A stretch of DNA of 64,000 nt from assembly GCF_024294785.1 (NCBI RefSeq), contig NZ_JANCLT010000005.1:124001-188000 (forward strand). The letters run 5' to 3'. The notes under the pieces were generated by a model. That model worked only from the letters and a program-made list of their open reading frames with translations. It had not been told where the DNA came from and searched no databases. The translations under genes and the position numbers were made by a program. This stretch comes from Ectobacillus ponti (GTDB taxonomy: Bacteria > Bacillota > Bacilli > Bacillales > Bacillaceae_G). Below, piece after piece: positions 23,099-31,781 of the stretch. Position 1 is the first letter of the stretch. Each line of letters begins with the position of its first letter.

Positions 23099-24289
23099 TT
23101 GCTGAAAAAGGGAATGACAATATTGGCTGCGGCCTCGCTGCTCCTGGCAGCGGGATGCGGCACGAAAACGGCCTCGACTTCCGGCGGGACAAGCAGTGAA
23201 GCAGGCAAGGTGATTAAGATTGCCACACAATCGCCGCTGTCAGGGGGAAGCGCCACTGTAGGCGAATCCATTAAGCTCGGCGCTCAATTCGCGCTGGAGG
23301 AGCAAAAGGCAGAATTTAAGAAGCTGGGCTTTGATCTGCAGCTGGTGCCATATGACGATCAAGGCGATCCGAAAAAGGGAGTAGCCAATGCGCAGTTGAT
23401 TGGGGCAGATAAATCCATATTGGGTGTAATCGGCCACTACAACTCGGGAGTGGCAATTCCATCATCTGAAATATACGAAAAATATAGTGTGGCCATGGTA
23501 TCACCTGCCAATACTGCCAATGACGTAACAGACCGCAAGCTGAAGACAGTAAACCGGATTGTGGCCCGTGATGATTTGCAGGGACCTGCGGGAGCAGACT
23601 ACGCAGCGAAGGAATTGAAGGTAAAGAGTGTGTTCATCGTACAGGATAAGACAGCGTATGGAACAGGTATCGCAGAAGCCTTCAAGAAAGAAGCCGAGAA
23701 ACAGGGAGTACAGGTAGTCGGCTTTGAAGGAATCACCATCGGAGAGAAGGACTTCAACGGTGTCATCAATCAAGTGCTGTCCAAGAAGCCGGATATGGTT
23801 TATTTTGGCGGCTTGTACACAGAGGGCGGACTCCTCATCAAGCAGGCGCGCCAAAAGGGCATCACAATCCCGATTATGGGCGGTGACGGCATGGATTCCT
23901 CCACGCTTGTCGAGATTGCCGGCGGTACCATTCAGAACACGTATTTCACCACAATGGCGACAGACCCGCGCAAAACGGACAAAGGCAAGCAATTTGCAGA
24001 GGATTATAAGAAGAAGTTCAACAAGGAGATCGAAGGCTACGCGGCGTACGGCTATGATGCAGCCGGCGTATATCTGAAGGGCCTGAAGCAGGCCATTCAG
24101 GATAACGGCAACAAGATGCCGACACGCGAACAAGTGCGTGATGCAGTCCGGAAGGTAAAGGATTATGAGGGAGTCGTCACAAAGGTGTCCTTCGATGAGA
24201 AAGGCGACAACAAATATGCAAAGGTGTATCTGTATAAATTTGATGCACCGAAATACCCAGGTGAGCAGGTCGGGGAAGTCAGCAAATAA
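23099..24289 (+). CDS. livJ: Branched-chain amino acid-binding lipoprotein, paralogue 2
   Basis: This 396-residue LivJ protein has lipobox LAAGC (Cys20), the ligand-fold opening KIATQSPLSGGSATVGESIKLG and the conserved AYGTGIAEAFK and GGDGMDSSTL segments. The start is taken as TTG at 23099, ten bases after AAAGGGTGG, giving MLKKGMTIL, parallel to paralogue 1. The GTG at 23090 overlaps the ribosome binding site. It is 59 bases upstream of livH with no terminator, so it heads the livJ-H-M-G-F operon. A near-perfect CodY box lies upstream. Confidence 0.92.
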   Translation: MLKKGMTILAAASLLLAAGCGTKTASTSGGTSSEAGKVIKIATQSPLSGGSATVGESIKLGAQFALEEQKAEFKKLGFDLQLVPYDDQGDPKKGVANAQLIGADKSILGVIGHYNSGVAIPSSEIYEKYSVAMVSPANTANDVTDRKLKTVNRIVARDDLQGPAGADYAAKELKVKSVFIVQDKTAYGTGIAEAFKKEAEKQGVQVVGFEGITIGEKDFNGVINQVLSKKPDMVYFGGLYTEGGLLIKQARQKGITIPIMGGDGMDSSTLVEIAGGTIQNTYFTTMATDPRKTDKGKQFAEDYKKKFNKEIEGYAAYGYDAAGVYLKGLKQAIQDNGNKMPTREQVRDAVRKVKDYEGVVTKVSFDEKGDNKYAKVYLYKFDAPKYPGEQVGEVSK

Positions 24290-24348
24290 AAGCTGGCTTC
24301 TCCACCGGCAAGCCGGAACAATAAAAGTGATGAAAGCGGGGGAACAAC

Positions 24349-25335
24349 ATGCTGGCAGAAATCTTGCATACATTGCCGCAAGTATTGATCGACGGCCTGA
24401 CGCTCGGTGCGGTTTACGCGATCGTAGCGCTTGGCTACACGATGGTATACGGAATTTTGGAGCTCATCAACTTTGCTCACGGCGAAATCTTCATGACAGG
24501 TGCCTTCATCGGCACAGCAATCTTTTTAACCCTTGGCGGATTCGGCTGGTTTGCAGCGATGCCTGCGCTCGTGGCGCTCATTCTTGTACTGGTGGCCACA
24601 TCGGCATTAACTGGATTTTTGGGAGTGGGCATTGAACGGGTTGCCTACCGCCCGCTTCGGAAAGCGCCAAAGCTCATTACCTTAATTACAGCTATTGGCG
24701 TTTCCTTCCTGCTTCAGGATCTGGTCCGTTTCGTGACAGAACTGAAAAAGGGCAATTACATCGTAACAGCTCCAACCATGTTCAGCGAACAAACAACAAT
24801 AAAAGCATCTTCTGTCCTGTCTGTTTTCAACAATGCACAAATCAAATCATCTTCTATCATCCTCATTGTAATAGGAATCATCATGATGGTTGCATTGGAC
24901 TTCTTCGTCAATAAAACAAAGTGGGGCATGGCCATGCGTGCGGTGGCACAAGACCGCGAAACGGCGGCGCTGATGTCCATCAACGTAAATAAGGTCATTT
25001 CTTTAACCTTCTTCCTCGGATCCGCGCTCGGCGGCGCAACAGGTGTGCTGTTTGCGGTACAATACGGCACAATTGATCCGTATATTGGCTTCATCCTTGG
25101 GTTGAAGGCCTTCACGGCCGCGGTTATGGGCGGCATCGGCAACATCCGCGGCGCCATGGTGGGCGGCATTCTGCTGGGTGTGCTGGAGATGTTTGCGGCA
25201 GCCAACCTGTCCATTCTGTCTCACGGGATATTCGGCGCAGAATACAAGGACGTATTCGCCTTCGCCATCCTGATCATCGTCCTGATTTTCAAGCCGGAAG
25301 GATTATTTGGAAAAGCAGTTACAGAGAAAGTGTAG
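24349..25335 (+). CDS. livH: Branched-chain amino acid ABC transporter permease LivH
   Basis: The 328-residue protein has about eight hydrophobic segments. It shows the LivH/LivM permease features: GLTLGAVYAIVALGYTMVYGILELINFAHGE at the N-terminus and the cytoplasmic EAA-type loop GLKAFTAAVMGGIGNIRGAMVGG that docks the ATPases. It forms the translocation channel with LivM. It sits between livJ2 and livM in one operon, with GCGGGGG upstream of its ATG. Confidence 0.95.
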   Translation: MLAEILHTLPQVLIDGLTLGAVYAIVALGYTMVYGILELINFAHGEIFMTGAFIGTAIFLTLGGFGWFAAMPALVALILVLVATSALTGFLGVGIERVAYRPLRKAPKLITLITAIGVSFLLQDLVRFVTELKKGNYIVTAPTMFSEQTTIKASSVLSVFNNAQIKSSSIILIVIGIIMMVALDFFVNKTKWGMAMRAVAQDRETAALMSINVNKVISLTFFLGSALGGATGVLFAVQYGTIDPYIGFILGLKAFTAAVMGGIGNIRGAMVGGILLGVLEMFAAANLSILSHGIFGAEYKDVFAFAILIIVLIFKPEGLFGKAVTEKV

Positions 25336-25345
25336 GTGGATACGG

Positions 25346-26626
25346 ATGAAAACATTACTTTTACGCATACAAGAAAACAAAATGCTCCAGGCCGTTTTAT
25401 TTGCCCTGTACGTCATCGTAACATCTGCGAGCCTGTACTTGGCGCAAAAATCAGTAACAGCCTTTCTCCTGCTGCTCGGGTCGCTGCTCTTATTGTACTA
25501 TACGGGCTTTACAACGAAGGTGAAATGGGCCATCGGGCTTCTCGTGATGTTTGTCCTGCTTCCGGTGACGGCAAGCGGTGGGCCTGCTTACGAGTCCTAC
25601 ATGGAAGTAGCGACGCTTGTCGGCATTTATGTCGCCATGGCGCTTGGATTGAACATCGTAGTCGGCTTTGCCGGGTTGCTTGATTTGGGATTTGTGGCGT
25701 TCTTCGCAGTGGGAGCTTACACATACGGGATTTTCACAACTGCCCAGGCCAGCAACTTCATGCCGTTCGGCCACTATCCGCTGTCCGGCGGCAGCTTCTG
25801 GGTGTTCATCTTCATTGGCTGCTTTATCGCCGCGTTGTTCGGTGTCCTGCTCGGGATTCCGGTTTTGCGGGTCAAGGGAGACTACCTGGCCATCGTTACA
25901 CTCGGCTTCGGGGAAATCATCCGGATTGTGTTCAACAACCTGGATAAGCCTTTGAATATTACAAACGGCGCGATGGGCCTGGCTTCCATCAAGCCGCCGG
26001 TGCTGTTTGGTTTCGTGCTGAACAACTCCAGCCAGTTTTACTTTATAGTGCTGGTGATTCTGCTGTTTGTTATCTTTGCTGTAAAACGCTTGGAATACTC
26101 CAAGATCGGCCGTTCCTGGAAGGCGGTGCGCGAAAATGAGATTGCCGCGCAGGCCATGGGAATCCATCTTGTCCGCACCAAGCTGTTGGCCTTCGCAATC
26201 GGCGCTTCCTTCTCCGGAATGATGGGTGTCGTCTTTGCTGCCAAGCAAACCTTTATTGATCCAACCAGCTTCACGATGCAGGAATCCATCACAATCCTCG
26301 TTATGGTTATCCTGGGCGGAATGGGCAGTGTGCCGGGTGTTATTCTTGGCGCCGCCTTTATGACCATTTTGAACCTGCAGGTGCTGACGGAAATGACAAA
26401 CTGGCTGAACCAGCTGAGTCTGAATGGCATCTTCACCATTCCGGATGCGCTGTCTCCGGCAAAAATGCAACGCTTCATTTTCGGCGGCATCCTCGTGCTG
26501 TTCGCGCTGTATCGCCCGCAGGGACTCATTCCGGCTAAGAATCCGAAGTTTGATGAAGAGGAATTGAAAGCGGCGCCGCCGGCAGCCGGCAAAGCAGCAG
26601 CAGAAGAAAAAGCATTCGGGGCATAA
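25346..26626 (+). CDS. livM: Branched-chain amino acid ABC transporter permease LivM
   Basis: The 426-residue membrane protein pairs with LivH. It has an N-terminal extension of three hydrophobic segments and then the conserved GLNIVVGFAGLLDLGFVAFFAVGAYTYG core, LRVKGDYLAIVTLGFGEIIR, and the coupling loop ILVMVILGGMGSVPGVILGA. The C-terminus is an alanine-rich cytoplasmic tail (KAAPPAAGKAAAEEKA). The ATG at 25346 follows AGGTGG, ten bases after the livH stop; the earlier frame start overlaps livH without a site. Confidence 0.95.
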   Translation: MKTLLLRIQENKMLQAVLFALYVIVTSASLYLAQKSVTAFLLLLGSLLLLYYTGFTTKVKWAIGLLVMFVLLPVTASGGPAYESYMEVATLVGIYVAMALGLNIVVGFAGLLDLGFVAFFAVGAYTYGIFTTAQASNFMPFGHYPLSGGSFWVFIFIGCFIAALFGVLLGIPVLRVKGDYLAIVTLGFGEIIRIVFNNLDKPLNITNGAMGLASIKPPVLFGFVLNNSSQFYFIVLVILLFVIFAVKRLEYSKIGRSWKAVRENEIAAQAMGIHLVRTKLLAFAIGASFSGMMGVVFAAKQTFIDPTSFTMQESITILVMVILGGMGSVPGVILGAAFMTILNLQVLTEMTNWLNQLSLNGIFTIPDALSPAKMQRFIFGGILVLFALYRPQGLIPAKNPKFDEEELKAAPPAAGKAAAEEKAFGA

Positions 26627-26638
26627 GGAGGGACGGTC

Positions 26639-27412
26639 ATGAACGTATTGCAGGTAAGCGGCTTAACCAAGAAGTTCGGCGGACTGACCGCCGTAAAGGG
26701 AGTAGACATGAACGTTGAAAAGGGCTCGATCACTGCGGTGATCGGCCCGAACGGGGCGGGGAAAACTACATTTTTCAACATGATCACCGGCGTATACAAG
26801 CCGGATGGCGGAGAAATCCTGCTTGAGGACAAATCACTGGTCGGCTTTAAGCCGCATGACATATCCAAGCGCGGCATTGCGCGGACGTTCCAGAACATCC
26901 GGCTGTTCGGCGACGTTACGGTGCTTGAAAACGTAATGGTTGGTCTGCATAATCACTTAAAAAGCAGCGTGTTCGGCGTTCTGTTGAATCTGCCGCATGT
27001 GCGCCGTGAGGAAAAGGAAGCCCAGCGGGAAGCATACCGCCTGCTGGAATATGTCGGTTTGGCGGAGTTTCTGAATGAGGAGGCGCAAAACCTGTCTTAC
27101 GGGGCCCAGCGGCGTTTGGAGATTGCCCGCGCTTTGGCTTCCAAGCCGCGGGTGCTGCTGCTCGATGAGCCGGCTGCAGGGATGAACCCGAAGGAAACGA
27201 AGGAATTGACTGACCTGATTTATAAAATGCGGGAAGAATTGGACTTGACCATCATTCTGATTGAGCATGATATGAAGCTTGTCATGGAAATCTCCGAGCA
27301 TATTGTCGTGCTTGACCACGGCGAAAAAATTGCCGAAGGCGGACCTCTTGATATTCGCAACAATCCGAAAGTCATCGAAGCCTATCTTGGAAAAAGCGCT
27401 GTCGCACACTAA
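26639..27412 (+). CDS. livG: Branched-chain amino acid ABC transporter ATPase LivG
   Basis: This 257-residue ABC ATPase has Walker A GPNGAGKTT (residues 36-44), the signature LSYGAQRR, Walker B VLLLDEPAAGMNP and the switch histidine in IEHDMK. The AAGMNP variant and the insertion after the Q-loop are typical of LivG. It powers import together with LivF at the inner face of the membrane. It starts 12 bases after livM with AAGGAGG. Confidence 0.95.
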   Translation: MNVLQVSGLTKKFGGLTAVKGVDMNVEKGSITAVIGPNGAGKTTFFNMITGVYKPDGGEILLEDKSLVGFKPHDISKRGIARTFQNIRLFGDVTVLENVMVGLHNHLKSSVFGVLLNLPHVRREEKEAQREAYRLLEYVGLAEFLNEEAQNLSYGAQRRLEIARALASKPRVLLLDEPAAGMNPKETKELTDLIYKMREELDLTIILIEHDMKLVMEISEHIVVLDHGEKIAEGGPLDIRNNPKVIEAYLGKSAVAH

Positions 27413-27429
27413 AGGGGGAACGAAAAGCC

Positions 27430-28137
27430 ATGTCAATCTTACAACTGACAGACGTGAATGCCTACTACGGAGGCATTCACGCGCTAAAAGGAATCAATAT
27501 TCATGTGGATAAGGGCGAAATTGTCACACTCATCGGCAGCAACGGCGCCGGCAAGTCGACGACACTCAAAACCATCAGCGGCCAAGTGATTCCCAAAACG
27601 GGCCAGGTGCTCTTTGAAGGCAAGGATATTACAAAGCAGCCGCCGCACATCACAGCACTGTCCGGCATCGCGCACGTTCCGGAAGGCCGCCGGATTTTCC
27701 CGCGTCTGACGGTTCGGGAAAACCTCGAAATGGGCGCTTTTTCTGTAAAAGACAAAAAGCTGATTCAGGAACGGATGGAGCGGGTGTTTCATTATTTCCC
27801 CCGTGTAAAAGAGCGTTTGGACCAGCGCGGGGGCACGATGAGCGGCGGGGAACAGCAAATGGTGGCAATTGGCCGCGCATTGATGAGCGGGCCGCACATT
27901 TTGATGCTGGATGAGCCGTCCATGGGTTTGGCGCCAATCATCGTAGAGCAGATTTTTGAGATTATTCATGAGTTGAACCGGGAAGGCATGACGATTCTGC
28001 TTGTGGAGCAAAATGCTTATCAGGCATTGCAAATTGCACACCGCGGCTATGTCATCCAAACCGGTGAAATTAAGATGGTGGGATCAGGACAGGACCTGAT
28101 CAATGATGATATCGTCAAAGAGGCGTATTTAGCGTAA
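27430..28137 (+). CDS. livF: Branched-chain amino acid ABC transporter ATPase LivF
   Basis: The 235-residue ATPase has Walker A GSNGAGKST (36-44), signature MSGGEQQM and Walker B LMLDEPSMGLAP; the MGLAP variant identifies LivF. It is the last gene of the livJ2-H-M-G-F operon, 17 bases after livG with AAAGGGGG, and is closed by a strong bidirectional terminator. Confidence 0.95.
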   Translation: MSILQLTDVNAYYGGIHALKGINIHVDKGEIVTLIGSNGAGKSTTLKTISGQVIPKTGQVLFEGKDITKQPPHITALSGIAHVPEGRRIFPRLTVRENLEMGAFSVKDKKLIQERMERVFHYFPRVKERLDQRGGTMSGGEQQMVAIGRALMSGPHILMLDEPSMGLAPIIVEQIFEIIHELNREGMTILLVEQNAYQALQIAHRGYVIQTGEIKMVGSGQDLINDDIVKEAYLA

Positions 28138-28172
28138 AAAGGTTATCCCGGATGCACCGGGATAACCTTTTG
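28138..28172. terminator. Bidirectional terminator after livF
   Basis: AAAGGTTATCCCGG / CCGGGATAACCTTTT around a short loop; A-rich left flank also serves the converging small gene. Confidence 0.92.
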
Positions 28173-28175
28173 CTG

Positions 28176-28382
28176 TTACAGGAACAAGCCATCATAATCC
28201 GTATAGCCGCTGTTGATGCGTTCCATGTGCTCCTGTACGAACTGCTCCACCTCTTCCGGCAGTTCATCTGCCTCCAGTGTGTCCGGTGTAAAGTCATACA
28301 CCTTGCCTGTAGCTGTTTCCTTCACCCGCACAACGCGCTGTGTGCCGATGAATTGAGAAAAGATAATTTCATAGTCCATCAT
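28176..28382 (-). CDS. Small hypothetical acidic protein (68 aa)
   Basis: I do not recognise the family. The product (MMDYEIIFSQFIGTQRVVRV, then DFTPDTLEADELPEEVEQFVQEH) looks like a short beta hairpin followed by an acidic helix. Two neighbouring ATGs (28382 and 28379) follow a weak AAGTGG site. A forespore-like promoter pattern lies upstream at 28401-28431, so it may belong to the sporulation-expressed small genes of this window. It converges on livF across a shared terminator. Confidence 0.65.
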   Translation of the reverse strand: MMDYEIIFSQFIGTQRVVRVKETATGKVYDFTPDTLEADELPEEVEQFVQEHMERINSGYTDYDGLFL

Positions 28383-28400
28383 GATCACCACTTTTTAGCT

Positions 28401-28431
28401 TAGTGTACGCGGCAGGCCGAACGAGTATGTA
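28401..28431 (-). promoter_or_regulatory. Possible sigma-G-like promoter of the 28176-28382 gene
   Basis: On the minus strand TACATA, 18 bp, TACACTA: -35 matches 5 of 6, -10 matches 5 of 7 of the forespore consensus. Confidence 0.35.
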
Positions 28432-28474
28432 TGAAATTGCAGTGTATGCCCGAGTGTGTTGTTCCCTGAAATGG

Positions 28475-28504
28475 TTGCGCGGGCTTGTAAAGGCAAGATA
28501 TAAT
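28475..28504 (+). promoter_or_regulatory. Promoter and leader of the ABC-F gene
   Basis: TTGCGC, 18 bp, TATAAT (28499-28504). The 90-base leader contains a small stem (ATCGT/ACGAT or AAATCG/CGATTT, 28509-28534) followed by TTTTTG, which could act as an attenuator, although the stem is short. Confidence 0.5.
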
Positions 28505-28596
28505 AGAGAAATCGGGGATCGTAAGAAACGATTTTTGTATAACGCGGGAACAAAGCGCATCCGCGTCAAATCTAGGTTTGTTTGGAGGAACACAAT

Positions 28597-30216
28597 TTGA
28601 TTCAAGTACAAAACGTGAGTTTAAGATATGGCGACCGCAAATTGTTTGATGATGTAAATATTAAGTTTACGCCTGGCAACTGCTACGGCTTAATTGGTGC
28701 AAATGGCGCCGGAAAATCTACATTCGTTAAAATTTTGGCCGGGGAAATCGAGCCGAATACAGGTGACGTGATTATTACGCCTGGCGAGCGCTTGGCTGTT
28801 CTGAAGCAGAACCATTTTGAGTATGAAGAAGTGGAAGTTCTGAAAACTGTGGTAATGGGACATACCCGCCTGTATGAAATCATGCAGGAAAAAGATGCCA
28901 TTTATATAAAGGAAAACTTTACAGATGAAGACGGCATGCGCGCTGCTGAGCTGGAAGGCGAATTCGCCGAGCTGAACGGATGGGAAGCAGAGTCTGATGC
29001 AGCCATCCTGTTGAAAGGCCTTGGAATTGGCGAAGAGCTTCATTACAAGAGAATGGCCGAACTGACAGGCGGAGAGAAGGTAAAGGTATTGCTGGCGCAG
29101 GCGCTGTTTGGCAAGCCGGACATCCTTCTGTTGGACGAGCCGACGAACCACTTGGACATCAAAGCCATCCGCTGGCTTGAGGACTTCCTCATGAACTTCG
29201 AAAATACCGTTATCGTTGTTTCCCACGACCGTCACTTCCTGAACAAGGTATGTACGCATATGGCGGATTTGGACTACGGCCGGATTCAAATTTATGTGGG
29301 CAACTATGACTTCTGGTATGAATCCAGCCAATTGGCACAACGCATGATGTCCGATTCGAACAAGAAGAAGGAAGAAAAAATTAAAGAGCTGCAGGCGTTC
29401 ATTGCCCGTTTCAGCTCCAATGCTTCCAAAGCAAAGCAGGCGACATCCCGTAAAAAGCTTTTGGACAAAATAACACTGGATGATATTCGCCCATCTTCCC
29501 GCCGTTATCCGTTTGTAGGCTTTACGCCGAGCCGTGAAGCCGGCAATGACCTGCTGCGTGTGGAAGGATTGACAAAGACAATTGATGGGGAAAAGGTGCT
29601 TGATAACGTCAGCTTCACCATCAACAAGGGTGATAAGGTTGCATTTGTCGGCCGCAGTGAGCTGGCCCATACCACGCTGTTTAAAATCCTGGCAGGGGAA
29701 ATGGAGCCTGACAGCGGCACATACAAGTGGGGCGTCACAACGTCTCAGGCGTACTTCCCGAAGGATAACTCCGAGTATTTTGAAGGCTCTGAGCTGAACC
29801 TGGTGGAATGGCTGCGCCAATTCTCGCCGCAGGATGAGTCTGAGAGCTTCCTGCGCGGCTTCCTGGGCCGTATGCTGTTCTCCGGCGAGGAAGTGCTGAA
29901 GAAGGCCAGTGTGCTGTCCGGGGGCGAGAAGGTGCGCTGCATGCTCAGCCGCATGATGCTGGGAGGCGCAAACGTGCTGATGTTTGACGAACCGACAAAC
30001 CACTTGGATCTCGAGTCCATTACAGCACTGAACAATGGTTTGATGGCGTTCAAGGGTACGCTTCTGTTTACATCCCACGACCACCAGTTCGTGCAGACCG
30101 TGGCATCACGCATTATTGAAATTACACCTAAGGGCGTAATTGACAAAGAGACAACATATGATGAGTATCTCGATAACACCGAGCTGCAGAAGAAAGCAGA
30201 AGAAATGTATGCGTAA
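28597..30216 (+). CDS. ABC-F family ATPase (YkpA/YbiT-like)
   Basis: The 539-residue soluble protein has two ABC domains and no membrane segments, as in ABC-F ribosome-associated factors. Domain 1 has Walker A GANGAGKS (34-41), LTGGEKVK and LLLDEPTNHLD. An inter-domain linker rich in Lys follows (about residues 250-300). Domain 2 has LSGGEKVR and LMFDEPTNHLD, but its Walker A is degenerate (GRSELAHTT at 352-360, with no P-loop Lys). The TTG start at 28597 follows GGAGGA at six bases; the TTG at 28582 precedes that site. A role in translation is inferred from the family. Confidence 0.92.
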   Translation: MIQVQNVSLRYGDRKLFDDVNIKFTPGNCYGLIGANGAGKSTFVKILAGEIEPNTGDVIITPGERLAVLKQNHFEYEEVEVLKTVVMGHTRLYEIMQEKDAIYIKENFTDEDGMRAAELEGEFAELNGWEAESDAAILLKGLGIGEELHYKRMAELTGGEKVKVLLAQALFGKPDILLLDEPTNHLDIKAIRWLEDFLMNFENTVIVVSHDRHFLNKVCTHMADLDYGRIQIYVGNYDFWYESSQLAQRMMSDSNKKKEEKIKELQAFIARFSSNASKAKQATSRKKLLDKITLDDIRPSSRRYPFVGFTPSREAGNDLLRVEGLTKTIDGEKVLDNVSFTINKGDKVAFVGRSELAHTTLFKILAGEMEPDSGTYKWGVTTSQAYFPKDNSEYFEGSELNLVEWLRQFSPQDESESFLRGFLGRMLFSGEEVLKKASVLSGGEKVRCMLSRMMLGGANVLMFDEPTNHLDLESITALNNGLMAFKGTLLFTSHDHQFVQTVASRIIEITPKGVIDKETTYDEYLDNTELQKKAEEMYA

Positions 30217-30245
30217 GAGAGGGGCATTGCCTCTCTCTTTTTTTT
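30214..30245 (+). terminator. Terminator of the ABC-F gene
   Basis: GAGAGAGGGGCA / TGCCTCTCTC followed by a run of eight T. Confidence 0.9.
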
Positions 30246-30298
30246 GCTGTTTTTTAGGGGTGCTGCCCGCGTCCAAAGATATGTTCGAAACCCGATAT

Positions 30299-30312
30299 AG
30301 GAAGCGCTTTCA
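30299..30312 (+). promoter_or_regulatory. Candidate CcpA (cre) site upstream of livJ3
   Basis: AGGAAGCGCTTTCA matches 12 of 14 positions of the cre consensus TGWAANCGNTNWCA. It lies about 140 bp before the livJ3 start. Confidence 0.35.
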
Positions 30313-30453
30313 TCAGTATTTCGCAAAATATTCATAAATAGAACGATTTTTTTGTATAAAAAAGTCGAAAAAGTCTTGTCTAACTTTTCAGAATCGTGTA
30401 ATATTTAAAATATTCTAACAACTAATCTTTGCACAAGCATAGGGGGAATAGAC

Positions 30454-31656
30454 ATGAAAAAGACAAAGGTCTTGTCAGCGCTGCTTTCCGGCGCATTGGC
30501 TGCTGGCTTGCTGGCAGGTTGCGGCACAGGCACAAAGACAGAAACAGCCAGCACAACAGAATCCAACGGGGGAAAAGTCATTAAGATTGTATCGCAGTCC
30601 CCGCTTTCCGGGAGCTCAGCATCCTTCGGCGAATCGATGAAGCTGGGTGCACAATTGGCAGTCGAACAGCAGAAGGAAGAGTTCAAGAAGCTTGGCTTCG
30701 ATTTGCAGTTCGTTCCATATGACGACCAAGGCGACCCGAAAAAAGGGGTGGCGAACGCACAAACTGTTACGGCGGATAAGGCAGTGCTTGGCGTAGTCGG
30801 CCACTTAATGTCCGGTGTATCCATCGCAGCATCTGAAACATACGAAAAATTGAGTCTTGTCATGGTATCTCCGTCCAGCACAGCGGTAGACCTGACAGAG
30901 CGCGGCTTGAAAACAGTCTCCCGCCTTGTGGCGCGCGACGATTTCCAGGGACCGGCGGCTGCCAAGTATGCGGTTGAAACACTGAAAGCAAAGAATATCT
31001 TTATTGTTCAAGATAAAACGGCATATGGATCTGGATTGGCAAATGCCTTCCAGAAGGAGGCGGAAAAGCTGGGAGCCAAGGTTGTCGGCAACGAAGGGAT
31101 CACGGTCGGCGAGAAGGACTTCAACGGCGTATTGACACAAGTGCTGGCGAAAAAGCCGGATCTGGTATACTTTGGCGGTTTGTACGCAGAAGGAAGCATT
31201 CTTGTCAAGCAGGCGCGCGAAAAGGGCATTACAGCACCAATCATGGGCGGCGACGGCATCGATTCCCCGACTATGGCTGAAATTGCGAAGGATGCGCTGA
31301 AGGACACGTACTATACAACAGTAGCAACTTCCCCGAGCACAACCGAAAAAGGAAAGGCGTTTGTTGCGGATTATAAGAAGAAGTTCGGCAAGGACGTGGA
31401 AGCGTACTCCGCATACGGCTACGATGCAGCAAGTGTCATCCTGCAGGGAATTAAGGATGCGGTTGCGAAGAAGGACGGCAAAATGCCGAGCCGTGAGGAA
31501 GTGCGTGCAGCAGTCCGCGGTGTGAAGGAATATGACGGCGTTGTAACCAAAATCAGCTTTGATGACAAAGGCGACAACAAGTTTGCGAAGGTATACATCA
31601 TGAAGTTTGAAGGCGGCACGTATCCTGGCAAGCAGGAAGGCGAAGTCAGCAAATAA
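30454..31656 (+). CDS. livJ: Branched-chain amino acid-binding lipoprotein, paralogue 3
   Basis: This 400-residue LivJ protein has lipobox LAGC (Cys23), a Thr/Ser linker and the same fold as the two copies upstream (KIVSQSPLSGSSASFGESMKLGAQ, AYGSGLANAFQ, GGDGIDSPTM). It differs at likely ligand-contact positions, for example SGSSASF in place of SGGSAT. It is separated from the permease operon by the ABC-F gene and stands alone between two terminators, so it probably supplies the same LivHMGF transporter under different control. The ATG follows AGGGGG. Confidence 0.93.
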   Translation: MKKTKVLSALLSGALAAGLLAGCGTGTKTETASTTESNGGKVIKIVSQSPLSGSSASFGESMKLGAQLAVEQQKEEFKKLGFDLQFVPYDDQGDPKKGVANAQTVTADKAVLGVVGHLMSGVSIAASETYEKLSLVMVSPSSTAVDLTERGLKTVSRLVARDDFQGPAAAKYAVETLKAKNIFIVQDKTAYGSGLANAFQKEAEKLGAKVVGNEGITVGEKDFNGVLTQVLAKKPDLVYFGGLYAEGSILVKQAREKGITAPIMGGDGIDSPTMAEIAKDALKDTYYTTVATSPSTTEKGKAFVADYKKKFGKDVEAYSAYGYDAASVILQGIKDAVAKKDGKMPSREEVRAAVRGVKEYDGVVTKISFDDKGDNKFAKVYIMKFEGGTYPGKQEGEVSK

Positions 31657-31663
31657 TGCAATG

Positions 31664-31694
31664 GAGATGCTCCTAAAGGGGAGCATCTTTTTTA
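31664..31694 (+). terminator. Terminator of livJ3
   Basis: GATGCTCC TAAA GGGGAGCATC followed by TTTTTT. Confidence 0.9.
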
Positions 31695-31781
31695 TGTTGT
31701 TTTTTTATTTCCATTACATGGATAAAAGGGGAAATGGTTATAGTATACGTATGAGATGTATTCCGGATAAAAGGAGGAAGT

